DNA from: Heterodera schachtii
Lineage: Eukaryota; Nematoda; Chromadorea; Rhabditida; Heteroderidae
Reading direction: 5' to 3'
NCBI GenBank assembly: GCA_023374025.1
Contig: SIJG01000163.1
Location: forward strand, 80,785 to 144,784
DNA: 64,000 bases
A program made the position numbers and the translations under genes. How positions within the stretch are numbered: the first letter of the stretch is position 1; every line of letters begins with the position of its first letter. Shown here in pieces: positions 22,172 through 35,337 of this stretch. The notes below the pieces were generated by a model that was given only the letters and a program-made list of their open reading frames with translations, was not told where the DNA came from and did no database searches.

Positions 22172-25100
22172 ATTAAGGAAGGAATTTTTTTTTCTCAACA
22201 AACAAACAAAAATATTTAAAAGCTAAAGCGGAATTCGCCTAGTTTTTTTCTGAACCCTTGCTATGAACGAAAAAAATTTAAAAAAAAAAAATTCTAAAAC
22301 CATAAATTTTTTGGTTACTGTTCAATGTTCAGCAGCACTGCTTGTTGCAGTGTTCTCGTGTTTCTAATTGTACATTTATTTACTTTATATTTTGTGTTGT
22401 TAGCAAATGGAACCGCCGCCCCCCCCCCCCCCCAAAAAAAAAAATTGGGAGTGTTTTATTTAAACTAAGCATCGATTAAAAAATTGCGGGGGTTCATCAG
22501 TCAGCAGTAAGTAGGCCCCGCGGCGCGCACGCTCTTCCGCCGCTGCCATATAATTTAATTAAATTTTATAATTAATTTTTTTTTTTCAATTTTTTGACAG
22601 AATTTTTTTCCCATACATAATGCTAGAGGAATATAAAAATTTAAATTAAATTAAAGAGTAAAATTTGAAAATGTCCCAAATTAGAGATCGAATACGTGCC
22701 CGGACCCGTATACGGGTTTTATCTTTTTTTAGACCGGTACGATGCTTTACGTAATACGGATTTTACGGGTTTTTAGCCCGTATACCCCGTAGGTTGCCGA
22801 GCCCGTAACCCTTATTACCCTTATCCGTACATCGAAAAATGTACATCTGTCCCCAAACAAACATGGTAGAATTTAGACATTTGGGGTTAATTTCTGAAGT
22901 TATATGTTTTTTTTTTTGCCGAAAATTCAGTGCACGAGAAATTCTCGAATTTCAGAGGTCTCAACCCCTGAAAATCGGTATCAAAATAAATTTCAAAGTT
23001 TTTTTTTAAATGCTAAAAATGTGAAATGTTAAAAGAAAGAAATGGTTTGTTTGTTTGTGTATTGAAAATGAAATGTTCGCATGTACAAACATTGTGCAAA
23101 CAGAAAAAAAGAAAAAATGGCGCAACAAAATTTTGTATCTTAAAAAGGTTTAATTTTTGAAAAATATTTTAAATTTCATTATTTAAATTCAACCGCAGAA
23201 ATTATTTGAGTCTTATATGAAAAAGTAAAAAAGTGATAAATAAATTTTAAGTTTAATGTCTTTAAATTCAAAAAACTATTTATATTATTAATTAACATTT
23301 ATAAACGAATAAAATAACAAAAATATAAAGATTAATTAAAAGATAGAATTTTATTAATTCATTTTTCAATACAAATTGATTAAAATTTTAATAATTTTTA
23401 ATTTTATAAAAGAGAATTTAAAAAAAAATACAAAATATTTGTTTAAAAAAAATCTACAAATATAAAAAATAGAAACTATTAATTCATTTACAATAAATAA
23501 AAATTTAAAAGGGAAATTTTTACTTTATTCTTTCTTTTCTTTTCTAAAAACAAATGAAAACAAATAAATTTATTAAAATATAATTATTTATTTAATAAAA
23601 ATAATACAATAAGTAAATAATAAAAAAAAATCATTGTTTGTGTTAATCCTTCATTTTCATTATAAATTTTCAAGTGGATTAACGGACCATAAAAAGAACA
23701 ATTTGTGCGCGAAAAAAGAATGATGTGCACGGCAAATATTGCCCAAAATAAAAAATAATAATTATTTTTATTTTTTAGTTTTTGTTTTTTAATTGTTTTT
23801 TCCCATTAAAATTCCATTGAAAATGGGATTTTTTGGGATTGAAAATCAATCAATGAAAAAATGGGCAAAATAATGGGGGGGGGGAGGGGAAGCGGTGACA
23901 CGCGCGTAATTGGGCGGATACAGTTATGTGAAAATTTGAAAAGTTTTAATTGTTAATCATTATTGTTTGAAGATTTATTTGATATAACAAAGGACTGTTT
24001 TTCCACAAAAAAAATATATCGGCCTAAAATTTATAAAATTTTACGAGGCTGATTAAATTTTTTTAAAATTGCAGAATTTATGAAAAAATTTTTCGGGAAT
24101 CTCAAATTACTGAAAATTTTTGAATATTTTACGAGGTTGACTTTTAAAAACATTTATTTATGCAGAAAACTTTTTCAGGGCTCCTAATTACCGAATTTAT
24201 GAAATTACCGGGACCACAATTTCAGGCCTTGAAAATTCCTTAGAAATTTAACCTTGAGTCTTAAAATTTTCTAAAATATTGAAAAGCTTCAAGTTGAACT
24301 TTGGCCCTCAAATTTTTAAAATTAATATGCTTTTTTTGCCGTCATAAAAAACTGTTCTAAAAATAATATTAAAAATTGAAAAAAAAAACCAATTCCAAAA
24401 ATTTTTCAAGTGGTGGTGGTTCAGTTTAAGAAACAAAAGTTTTCAAAAAAATTTGAGCGCCAATTTTACGTGGCCCACCAAAACAATTGGTGGTGGTGAT
24501 GATGATTTTGGGTGCGCGGATTGGTGAAGTGAATGAATGGTGCGCAAACAAAAACATTGGCAAACAAAAATTCCACCAATTTGTGGCGCAAAATTTGGGG
24601 GAAAATAAATGGGCCCAATTTTTGTCTTAATTTTATGCTAAAGCCGACTCAAATTGCTGAGCCTTTTATTTTCTTTTTTTATTTTTAGCTTCTTTTATAA
24701 TAAATAAAAAGAGGTTGAAAAAAGAACTCTGAATTTTTTTAAAGAAAATAAATTAATTTAAATTTAAATAAATGTTTACAAAAATAAAAAATATATTTTA
24801 TTAATCTATTTTTAATACGAAAACATATAATTTCTTTACAAAATTTAATCAGTAAAAATAAAGTTGATGGAGCATTAAAAATATAAAAAATTATAATATT
24901 ATAAGCATTAAATTAGATGATGAGGTAATAAAAATATTTTAAATTTAAATTAAAATGATTTGGAAAAAAATTGTGAAATATTTCCGTAATTATGATTTAA
25001 ATTATCGAAAATTTTTTTTTTTGTTGTTTTAAATTTTTCAAAATTTCAATCTGTAAAAATGGATGAAAGAATATTTTTATGCATTAATTACTTAAAAAAT

Positions 25101-25760
25101 AAAAAATTCGAAATTTAAAAATTCAAAATATTCTATTAAAATAATATGAAAATAAAAAATATTTAAAATTTGTAATTTCGAGCTTATTTTCAAGAAAAAT
25201 CTTCCGTTATTATTAGGGAATGTTTTCAAATTGGTTGGTGGTGTTGTGTTGTTGGCCAACTGCTGATTACAAAATTCCGGCGGTGTTTCAGAGGAGAGGA
25301 GTGAATTTTAATTACTTTTTTAAAATTTTATAAAAAATTAATTGTATTTTAAAAACAAATTCTCTCCAATTAGTCAACCATTCATTATCACAATTTATCA
25401 TTAATTAGCTGGGCTCGGTTTTTTTCTGGGAAGAAAATGGCGGAAATTGAAAATATATTAATGGTAAGGAAAAATTGGAAATTTTTAACGAAATTTTCAA
25501 ATTAGCTTGAATTTGAAAAAATGAAAATAATTTGCAGAATAAAATCGTAAACAAATATTCCTTTATTGAGAAATATAATATAAAATTGACGAAGTTTTAC
25601 TGACTTCGCCTCAAATTGAAAAGTCAGATTTTTATTCACTTTTTCTACCATTGTTTTTCACATAACAAAAATTTCCAATAAATTTTAAAATAAAACAAAT
25701 TTTATTAATATGAAAAACAAAAATTTGATGACAAAAAATTTCAATAATATTTAAATTAAT
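22172..25760. other. Long AT-rich intergenic stretch, no gene found
   Basis: There are few open frames and many homopolymers. A GC-rich minus frame at 22480-22549 (MAAAEERARRGAYLLLTDEP) stands out compositionally but has no supported continuation. At 22690-22800 a block of repeated 'cccgtata'/'acgggttt' words looks like a decayed repeat. Nothing else was supported. Confidence 0.4.
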
Positions 25761-25800
25761 TTTTTAACAAAAATATTTTGTGCCATTAAATCATTCATTG

Positions 25801-28800
25801 TCAATTGATCGTGTTGTAGCCCACTTGGTTTTTCTGTTGCACAATGAATGCGATCACAGTGACCAGCATTCCGGTGGTGATCAGCAAGGATAGGATCACC
25901 AATGGAACCTGGAAAAATTTTCAAAAAATTTTGTGAAAATTTAAAATTTGCCATTAAAAATGCCGCGTTGGCATCCTCTTCAGTGAAAGGACGAATGGCA
26001 CCATGATAATTGGTATAATTGTCAGCACATTGTACACGGTATTCACTATTCGTTGCAAGCTTTTCACAATCCTAAATTAATTTGAAAAATTAAATTTATT
26101 TAAATTTATTTCCAATATTCATTTTTATTTACATTTTTATCGAAGAATTGAATGGATTCATTCAAAGTGCCAATTGCACGTAAAAAGGTGTTGTTTGGTG
26201 CAATTTCATCGAATAAATACAGCGGAGACTTTTCTTGGAGTTGCTAAATTCATTAAAAAACTGTATTATTAATAAAATAAACATTTTTAATTTAAATATG
26301 TTTAATTTAAATTACAACTGTCTAATACAAATGCGCATTTTCCAATGATTAAATTACAATTGTCTAATACAAATGCGCATTTTCCAATGATTAAATTACA
26401 ATTGTCTAATACAAATGCGAATTTTCCACTGATTAAATTACAATTGTCTAATACAAATGCGAATTTTCCACTGATTAAATTACAATTGTCTAATACAAAT
26501 GCGAATTTTCCACTGATTAAATTACAATTGTCTAATACAAATGCGCATTTTCCACTGATTAAATTACAATTGTCTAATACAAATGCGCATTTTCCAATGA
26601 TTAAATTACAATTGTCTAATACAAATGCGAATTTTCCACTGATTAAATTACAATTGTCTAATACAAATGCGCATTTTCCACTGATTAAATTACAATTGTC
26701 AAGACAAATGCGAATTTTCCACTGATTAAATTACAATTGTCTAATACAAATGCGAATTTTCCACTGATTAAATTACAATTGTCTAATACAAATGCGAATT
26801 TTCCACTGATTAAATTACAATTGTCTAATACAAATGCGAATTTTCCACTGATTAAATTACAATTGTCAAATACAAATGCGAATTTTCCACTGATTAAATT
26901 ACAATTGTCTAATACAAATGCGCATTTTCCAATGATTAAATTACAATTGACTAATACAAATGCGCATTTTCCACTGATTAAATTACAATTGTCTAATACA
27001 AATGCGAATTTTCCACTGATTAAATTACAATTGTCTAATACAGATGCGAATTTCCACTGATTAAATTACAATTGTCTAATACAAATGCGAATTTTCCACT
27101 GATTAAATTACAATTGTCTAATACAAATGCGCATTTTCCACTGATTAAATTACAATTGTCTAATACAAATGCGAATTTTCCACTGATTAAATTACAATTG
27201 TCTAATACAAATGCGAATTTTCCACTGATTAAATTACAATGGTCTAATACAAATGCGAATTTTCCACTGATTAAATTACAATTGGCTAATAAAATGCAAA
27301 ATTTCACTGATTAAATTACAATTGTCTAATACAAATGCGAATTTTCCACTGATTAAATTACAATTGTCTAATACAAATGCGAATTTTCCACTGATTAAAT
27401 TACAATTGTCTAATACAAATGCGCATTTTCCACTGATTAAATTACAATTGTCTAATACAAATGCGAATTTTCCACTGATTAAATTACAATTGTCTAATAC
27501 AAATGCGAATTTTCCATTGATTAAATTACAATGGTCTAATACAAATGCGAATTTTCCACTGATTAAATTACAATTGGCTAATAAAATGCAAAATTTCACT
27601 GATTAAATTACAATTGTCTAATACAAATGCGCATTTTCCAATGATTAAATTACAATTGTCTAATACAAATGCGAATTTTCCACTGATTAAATTACAATTG
27701 GCTAATAAAATGCAAAATTTCACTGATTAAATTACAATTGTCTAATACAAATGCGCATTTTCCACTGATTAAATTATAATTGGCTAATAAAATGCAAACT
27801 TTCACTGATTAAATTACAATTGTAAAGCCCGAACTGAAAATGCGTTTTCTGATAAATAATAATTAATATACACCTGGAAAATGCGCATTTTTGTACTTTC
27901 ATTACAATTGTAAAATATAAGCGGAAAATGTATTTTTTTCTGCATTTTCAATGATAATTTTTAAATATATGACATCGCGTATTCATTAAATTGTCTCTTA
28001 ATAAATTTTAAAAAATTTTTATATATTTTATTTATTTTTTTATAACATTTTCTGTATAAAATTTGTAAATTGGAGGCCACTCACAGTGTGAAGGAGGCGA
28101 AAAGCATCACTGCTGTGATCATTCACTTTTCCATCTTCCAAATTCAATTCCATTGGATGGCAAATGATTTGTGGTGATTTTTGTGATCGGCTGTCATTAG
28201 TGGCATTTGTGCCATCATTCTGAGCGGCTGTCTCTTAAATTTTGCAATTTTTAATTACCGAAAATTTATTATTTTTATTCGCCGACTTTTTAGGCCACAA
28301 ATGGTGCCATTCCAACTCAATTTGGACCCGATTTTGTCGTCAATTGGGAAAATGCATGGTCGAGCAGTTGGACGCTTATTCGCCCATTTTTGAACAAACT
28401 TAAAAATTCAATTTAAATTTATTTGGCAAAAATATTAAAAATGCCATTTAAGAATTATTGTAATGCCAAAAAAAGCATTTTAATAAATTGGGCTTAATCA
28501 GCTCAATTCTTTTAAAGACATATACCTAAAAATGGCCAAGACAAGAAGTTCTCATGGTTTTGCCAGAATTTGAAAAAATTAGAAAAATATGGCAATATTT
28601 GTTGCAGAATTTCCAATAAAAATATTAAAAGGAGGGTTTCCAAAATTTTAAGAAAATTTCCAACAATTAATGATGTCTCCAAAATATATTTTCTTGGTTC
28701 TCAACCGTTAGAAAAATCTGCTTTTTTTGGCTCTCAGAGTTTGGCCAATTCAGTCCCCATGCCGTATTCCAAATCATTTTTTATATTATATTTGCCTCCG

Positions 28801-29717
28801 TACACTGATCAGTTGCGGACTGCGCACTTCAGCACTTTTCAATGGTACAATGTAGCTGACATTTTGATCAGCTGTTTGATTTGTGCCATTGTTCAATTGA
28901 TCATTTTGTTGATGCCATGGGCTTGCAATAAAACGCCGATGGGAATTTGGTGGTGCCAATGTCCTAAAAATGTTTCCAATTTTGTTTTTTAAATAATTAA
29001 TAAAAAATTATTTAGAGTAAAATTTCAATAAAAATTGAAATCCTTAATGGCCTAATTTGAGTTAATTAGGGATTAATTAAGCCTCATAATTAACCCAATT
29101 TTCTTTTACAAAAAAACAATTATAAGCCTCACAATTAACCCGATTTTTTATTAAAAAATAATGGCATGAAAATTAAATGATTGGTTGAATAATTAAGGTG
29201 TGGAATTAAAATTAATTTAGTTAACTAAAATATTCAAATTATATCTATCTTTGAAAGTTTTAGTGAAAAATTAGTTAGTTAATTAATTAATAATAATAAT
29301 TAAAGCAATTCAAAATTGTTTGCATTAAGCATGCACGGTCGACGACGAAGTCCCAATCGGACAGTGCCAATGCCAAACATTTAATGCCAAAATGGGTGCC
29401 ATTCTGTTGGCCAAGTGTCACATCGCCTTCAGCTGTAATCCATCCGAACATTGGAGAAGACGAATTTTGTCTAAATAAATTGCAATTTATAAATTACATT
29501 TTTTTAAAAAGAAATTTATAAATAAATTTTATTTAAAATATAAAAAATAATAATTAAAAAGATTTTAAATTATTAAAAATTAATTTTACTGAGAAAATTC
29601 CTCCAAAAATTGAACTGTGAACTTGGCACAAATATTGTCTTCAGGAAGCTGATGAATAACTTCAGCAACGGTTGACGAGTGAATGCCAATGAAAACAAAA
29701 ATTGGCAAAAATTTCAT
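25801..29717 (-). CDS. LAMP-like lysosomal membrane glycoprotein
   Basis: The predicted type I membrane protein of about 340 residues has eight exons in consistent phase: 29590-29717, 29324-29470, 28804-28963, 28287-28398, 28085-28233, 26133-26243, 25964-26071 and 25801-25908. It opens with a signal peptide (MKFLPIFVFIGIHSSTVAEV). The lumenal part has eight cysteines after the leader and many N-glycosylation sequons (NSS, NGT twice, NQT, NVS, NAT, NDS, NNT, NES, NYT). The last exon is one hydrophobic helix followed by a very short tail ending GYNTIN. The GYxxI tail right after the membrane helix is the established sorting signal of LAMP proteins, which coat lysosomes. Introns 2 and 7 need GC donors (at 29322 and 25962). 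The fifth intron (26244-28084) holds a 42-bp minisatellite. Family assignment rests on architecture and tail, so a different GYxxI membrane protein is possible. Confidence 0.72.
26314..27830. repeat. 42-bp minisatellite inside the LAMP-like gene
   Basis: The unit 'ttaaattacaattgtctaat' plus 'acaaatgcgaattttccactga' repeats about 36 times with 42-base spacing. Variants are gcgcattttccaatga, tggctaataaaatgcaaaat and short deletions. Since 42 is a multiple of three, several frames on both strands stay open (IKLQLSNTNANFPL on plus, NCNLISGKFAFVLD on minus). These are artefacts: the array is intronic, between exons at 28085 and 26243. Confidence 0.95.
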
Positions 29718-29719
29718 AA

Positions 29720-31190
29720 AATTTTCAAAAAAATATTTTGAGTACATTTTGTTGCTAAAATTTTATTTTATTTAAAATTAATATTGAAAATTGAGATATT
29801 CGACTAATAAAAAATAAAAGTCAAAAACCATTAGAAGCGCTGACAAAATTAATGCTAAAAAAAACCCTGCCCGAAAAGCCGCAAATGTCGAAATTTTTTT
29901 GGCTTTTTAAAATAATAACAAAAACCCATTTTCTATAATACACCGCCCCCTGAATTACCTGGTATCCCCCCCCCCCCCCTCTTGAGAGGGTTAAGAAATA
30001 GAGCCCCCCTGAATTAGAGCCCCCCCCCTTTTGAGGGGGGTTGAAAAATAAAGCCACCAGGGGGCTCTATTTCAGGAAATACGGTAGTTGTAAGTTTATA
30101 TCTGAAAACAAAAGGAATAAATCTTTTAAATAAAAGCAATAGGTAAATTTTCCAAGTCAAAAATTTCGTGGCTTTTGGCTTTGTTAAATCTTTCGAAAAT
30201 TGTTCAGCCATAAAATAATTTAATTAATTAATATTCTTAATGTGAAGTGAAAATCATTAACACAACAATATCATCATTCAGCAGCAAATAATTAAACAAT
30301 CAAAAATAGAATTTTTTTTTTTGTTGGGGGGGGGGCGTTTTGGCGTAGAGAGGTGAATTCTCCGATTTTCTACTGATAATGACCGCGGGGGAAACCATCA
30401 TCTTTTCCTCCCAACTGATGTTATCATTATTTATTTGTCAGCAAAATTGTTGTTGATTTCGACTGATTACGAAAGCCGAAATTTTTTTTTTTTGACGGGA
30501 GGCGCCAAAATGCACTAAAAATATTTAAAATAAAAGGTAAATGAACCAACTAAACAAAAGCAGAAATTGCCTGCCAATCACGAGATTTTCGAATTCTGAT
30601 TCCCGAAGCATTTTTCAAGTGACCTTTCTCGAAATTTTTCTCGATTATCGATTCCGGATTTCCGCGATTTCCTAAATTTTTAGGCCTTGGCTGAGACGCC
30701 TGACCCATAAATTTTGCATAAATCGGAAAACGGAATTTACAGGGAATGAAATGGCATTCCACTGAAATTTCTGACAATATTCGCCGAAACTAGAGGTCAC
30801 ATTAATTGAAAAAAATTATGTCTTTTTTTTTGCTAAGGTTTTCATGAATTTTAATAAATTTTCAATTTTTTGTTTGGAAAAAATTTTGACAGGGAAGTTT
30901 TATGCACAGAAATAGAGAAATATATACACAATAAACAATAAAAAAAACTAGTCAAATGAGAGTAAACTACAAATTTGAGGTGGCCTAAATATGGAAAATT
31001 TTGAAAAAATTTTCAATATAAATTGGCTTAAAAGACTGCTTTAACCTCAAAAAACAATGCTTACTGATAAAAAAGAGTAAAATAATATGCTAAAAAAATC
31101 TACGCTAACTAAATCCGGGAAAAAACTAACGAAAACCCGGAAAAATCGGGATGGTGGTAATCTAATCAAAATCATTTGGCTTCGAAATGA
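29720..31190. other. Intergenic, repeat scraps only
   Basis: This lies between the promoter side of the LAMP-like gene and the 3' end of the next minus-strand gene. The stretch 29940-30090 has C- and G-rich runs and repeated 'aatagagccccc' words ending 'ggaaatacggtag'. Similar text is seen at 34125-34205, so it is probably a decayed repeat. No exons were supported. Confidence 0.4.
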
Positions 31191-34100
31191 TCATTTCTTG
31201 TCAGCATTTCCGATCCATTTTCTCAGTTTGATCATCTTCGCCACACATTTGGTCACCTCATTTTTCAACTCCTCAAAAGCGGCTAATCCCGTGTTGGAGA
31301 ATATGAATGTGCTGGCTAACTCCGGCTTGGCTTCCGCCATCCGATTTTTCAATGCCTTAAATTTTTTAGGAAATTACGCGAGGCTTGGAAGTCTAGATTA
31401 GGACCTGGAAACTCGAGACCATGCCTTGGCCTCGAGACTCTCGAAGATCATTAACTATTTTGATAGAGTAATAATGGGTCTTTGAAAAAACTCTCCCGTT
31501 TTGGTGTGTTTAAAAAAAATTTTAATGAAAATTTCAATAAAAGGTCAAACCAACTGGCGCAATTTTTTTCCAAATCATTTATTTTTCTATCCAATATATA
31601 AGCAAATTTAAATAATTGAAACCAAATTTAAGCATCGGCACAAATATACAGGGCGCAAATACAGTAACCCTGGTACCGTAACCTCCTCGCATGGGGTCGA
31701 TTCCCCGCCCACCTCAATCCACTTTGCCGTCCAATACAGCAGTTCCGAGTACCAAACCATGGCCAGCTTCTCCCACTTTTTGTGCCCGTTCGCATTTGCA
31801 ATGCCATGTTCCAAGTACGCTTTGATCGCGGCCTTCTTTTCCCAGTTTCCATCACTGTTCTCAATTGGAAAGTTTTTGGGGCTTTCGTGGCTTTCCATTT
31901 CCATTTCAGCGCCTCCATTTTTAGTCCCGACTTGTTCCACAATCCCATTAGTCTCCTCATTTTCAGTCCCGACTCGTTCCACCATCCCATTAATCTCCTC
32001 ATTTTCAGTCCCGACTTGTTCCACCGTCCACTTTGGCTCTCCATTTTCAGTCCCGACTTGTTCCACCGTCCACTTTGGCTCTCCATTTTCAGCCCCATTT
32101 TGCTCAAGCACCCTATTGGTCCTCTCATTTTCAGTCCCGTTTCGATCCATCGTCAAATTGATCGTCCCATTTTCAGTCCCATTTCGCTCAACCGTCCAAT
32201 TTGGTGCCGTGGCATCGCTCAGCGGCACCGCCTCAGGCCGCTGTTCCTTGCCGCCCTTGGCCACAACAATTTCCAAATTGATCACTTTTGTCAAAAATCC
32301 CAGGCCATCGCCCATCATGGCCAAGGTGGTCAGCTTTTCGATGCTCACAATGATTTGCTGCTGTTCGTCCTCAGCATTTGCCACATTTTCTGCTTCATTT
32401 TCCATGCCCACAGTTTCCCTTTTGTGCCGTCCAAGTAAAATATTGTAAAGCGATTTTTTCAGCATTTTCCTCCTCTCATGTGCCGCCTCCTCTTCAGCAG
32501 CAGGCAATTTTCCACCCTGGGAGTGCAAAAAAATGTCTGGGATCATTATTGGCATGGATGGCTTGGCACTGGTGTCGTTTGCAATGTCCAATTTTGGCAC
32601 CACTGGCCTGGCCAAATTGGCACCGCTGGTCATTATATCCAATTTCGGAACCATTGGCATAGACGGCTTGGCACCGGTGTCCTCCACAGGCTTGGCCATG
32701 TTGGCACCGGTGTTGCTAGTGCTGCTGCTGTTTGTCATCATATCCAATTCTAACACCATTGGCACCGCCGAGCTGGCACCAATGACTTTTTCCATCTCCA
32801 ATTTTGGCACCATTTCTTCCTTACTCATTTCTTCTTCCTCCTCCTTTTCCATTTCTTCCCCTTTCGCTGGTGCATCATTTTCTTTCATATTCTTCACAAA
32901 CGTGACCACAACCTCCTCATTGCCGTTCTCGTCCTTTCTCCTCGTGAACTCCATCCTTACATCTCCTCCTCCGGGGTCCTTCTTCTCTTCCTTGTCTCCA
33001 TTTTCTTCCGCTTTGGTAAATGTCTCTGTTTCCTTTCCACCCCTTGGTGCTCCCTCTTCCGCTTTATCTTCCTCTTTTTCGGCTTTATCTCTCACTTCTT
33101 CCACTTTATCTCCATCCTTTTCGGCTTTATCTTCCTCTTTTTCGGCTTTACCTCCCTCTTTTTCGGCTTTATCTCCCTCTTTTTCGGCTTTATCTCCCTC
33201 CTTTTCGGCTTTTCCGCCCGTTTTGGTAGCCCATTCGTTCAGTTTGTTCCCTCCTCAACTTCACTTCCTTCCCCCCGTCGTCCATTTCCACCGTGGCTTC
33301 CAATGCTTCCACGAAAAGTGCCAAGTCGAACTGTTCCGGTGCCTTTGCTTCCAGCCCATTTTGGTTGGTCTCCAAACGTTCCCAATTCATTTTGACCACA
33401 AGTGCTGCTTGGGCAGTGCTTAGCTGGGAAGAAAGTTGTGCCATAATTTCGGCTGGGCTTTTCCATGGGATCAGTGCCGAAATGGCTGAATTGACGGCAC
33501 CGATGTCCGATCGGATGCACTCATCTGAGAGGGTCACGGAAAATTGTTGAACATTAGGTGTACGACATGGAAGCTAGGCTCACTAGGTCTCGAGTTAGGC
33601 ACGTGCAACGTCTTTGGCACTCGGCTAGATTTTTTTTTCCAAAAAATTAGGCCCCGCACGGTTCGGCCCCAGCCAATTTTTTGACTATAACTTTTTTCTT
33701 TGTCAACCAAACCCAACAATCTTGGTATCATTCGAAAGCTTAATGGGTTTAAAGCTTTTCCTACGCTATTGCTTGGCAATTAGACAAATATCAAAAAAGT
33801 TATAATACGAAAACTGAAAAAAACCAATTTTTTTGAAGTTTTTTCTTCATAAATTTTTTCCAAGCTTGAAAATCTTTTTGTTTTTTTTGCAAAGGCTAAT
33901 AGAGCATGTAAAGCGTTTTCAAAAAATACCAAGATTGTTTGATTTGGGTTGACAAAGAAAAAAGTTACAGCCAAAAAAACTTGGCTGGGGCCGAACCGTG
34001 CGGGGCCGAACTGACGGGTTCCGCTAGCAGGCAAACCTCTGGAAACCCAAGCCCTGATTAGGTATAAAAGCCTTTAATTTCCTGGATAGATATTACACTG

Positions 34101-34386
34101 TATTGTTAAAGTCCGCTTGGGCTCTCTATTTTTGCTCCCCTTTAAAGGGGCCGGTAAATTAGGGGCGAGGAAGGGGGCTCTCTTTATTTTCGAAAATACG
34201 GTAACAAAGCCTGGCGTTTTTCTGGGACCTAGATTTTCGTATGGTAATCTCAGGCCCAATTTTCAATTGTCAAGCTCTAGAAAAACGACGAATGCCCCCG
34301 GGGGAATTGCGAGTGATTTTACCTGGAATTTTTTGCACATTGAGAAGCAGGGGCAGAAGCAGGAGCAGAGCGGAGATAGCTGCCAT
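31191..34386 (-). CDS. Secreted low-complexity repeat protein, one frame break
   Basis: There are three exons: 34323-34386, 31713-33524 and 31191-31355. Exon 1 encodes a signal peptide, [20 protein letters not shown], and joins in phase to DECIRSDIGAVNSAISALIP. An N-terminal domain of about 90 residues is followed by a Lys/Glu tandem (KAEKEGD repeated at 33120-33215), a stretch with repeated VPKLDI, and then five or so repeats of the type VEQVGTENGEPKW (31920-32160). The C-terminal part reads WEKLAMVWYSELLYWTAKWI, and the last exon ends KLRKWIGNADKK. One extra base between about 33240 and 33257 breaks the long exon: upstream reads EVKLRREQ, downstream reads KLNEWATKTGG. No intron fits there, so it is either a sequencing error or a disabled gene. 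The family is not recognised. The secretion signal plus low-complexity repeats would suit an extracellular or parasitism-related protein, but that is inference. Confidence 0.65.
33650..34007. mobile_element. Inverted-repeat element in first intron of the secreted-protein gene
   Basis: The left end 'ggccccgcacggttcggccc' begins at 33650 and is matched by the reverse complement of the right end, which finishes at 34007. The inverted similarity extends about 60 bases inward, through 'agccaattttttgactataa' on the left and 'aaagttacagccaaaaaaac' on the right. The whole element is about 358 bp. No clear target duplication and no coding capacity were seen. Confidence 0.7.
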
Positions 34387-34499
34387 GGCGGCAAACCGAG
34401 TAAATTGGCAGAAGTGATTTGATGGAAGGACAAATTGGCTTAAATACACAATTTTTTGGATGGGAGGGGAGGGGCGAATTGGGGGCGGGGCGGGGAGGG

Positions 34500-35235
34500 A
34501 GGATTGTGGCCAAATCCAACAATTGAGGGGCCTAAGCGATTGATTGATGGATAAAATATAATGGCCACCAAAGTGCATTTGCTCTCCCCTCCAATTTGGT
34601 GAGGGTAACGTGAATGAATTGTCTCACAATTATACAATGTCATGCCATGCCTGATTCTATTTCAATCATTGTTTAATCGGGGGGGGGGGAGAGAGGGGAA
34701 AGTGCCGTGGCATTAATCAAAGAATGGAGGGGGGGGGGGGAGAGGAATTTGTTGCCAAATCCAACAATTGAGAGGGCCAAATCGATCGATGGGTAATATA
34801 ATGGACACCAAAGTGCATTTGCCCTCCTCCCAAATTAGGTTATAGTGATAAAAAAATGATGTCATTTCATCCATCTCTCTTTCTGTTTGGCATTCATTGT
34901 AAAGGGCAACAAAAATTGGCCGATTGACAGGGGGGGGGGGAAGGGTAATGCTTTACCGTGAAATGCCGTGGCATTAATGCCTTCAACCATTGTATAATTG
35001 GGGAGGGGAGAGCAATTTGTGGCCAAATCCAACAATTGTGGGGCCCAAGCGATTGATTGATGGATAAGGGATGGTCATCAAAGTGCATTTGTTTGCTCTC
35101 CCTTCCAATTTGCTGAGGGTGCCGTGAATGAATTGGCACATACCATACAATGCCATGAAATCCATGCCTGATTCTATTTCAATCATTGTATAATCGGGGG
35201 GGGGGGAAGCGGTAATGCCATGCCGTGAATGAATG
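34500..35235. repeat. Three-copy tandem repeat, ~250-270 bp unit
   Basis: The phrase 'gccaaatccaacaattg' recurs near 34509, 34754 and 35021. Each time it is followed by 'cgattgattgatgg'-like text, 'caaagtgcatttg', and then 'tgcctgattctatttcaatc' or equivalents and a long G run. It lies between the secreted-protein gene and the 3' end of dlk-1. No function is evident. Confidence 0.8.
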
Positions 35236-35337
35236 AATAGCGACGGCATGCCAAATTATCCCATGGTTTCTCCATAAACACACATTTCCATGCGTTAACA
35301 TTTTTACATGTCAGAAGCTTAAGGATGCCGGATTTTC

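Noticed and set aside
22480..22549. GC-rich minus frame MAAAEERARRGAYLLLTDEP as a first exon
   Set aside because: No convincing donor or following exon; kept only as a remark in the intergenic entry.
26345..27606. Repeat proteins IKLQLSNTNANFP (plus) and NCNLISGKFAFVLD (minus)
   Set aside because: Frames on both strands of the 42-bp minisatellite inside an intron; periodicity artefact.
28570..28992. Plus-strand frame of 140 codons with hydrophobic stretch
   Set aside because: It is the reverse of exon 28804-28963 of the LAMP-like gene plus intron.
31759..33423. Long plus-strand frames opposite the secreted-protein gene
   Set aside because: The minus strand has the signal peptide, phase-compatible splice sites and sensible repeats; the plus frames are shadows of low-complexity sequence.
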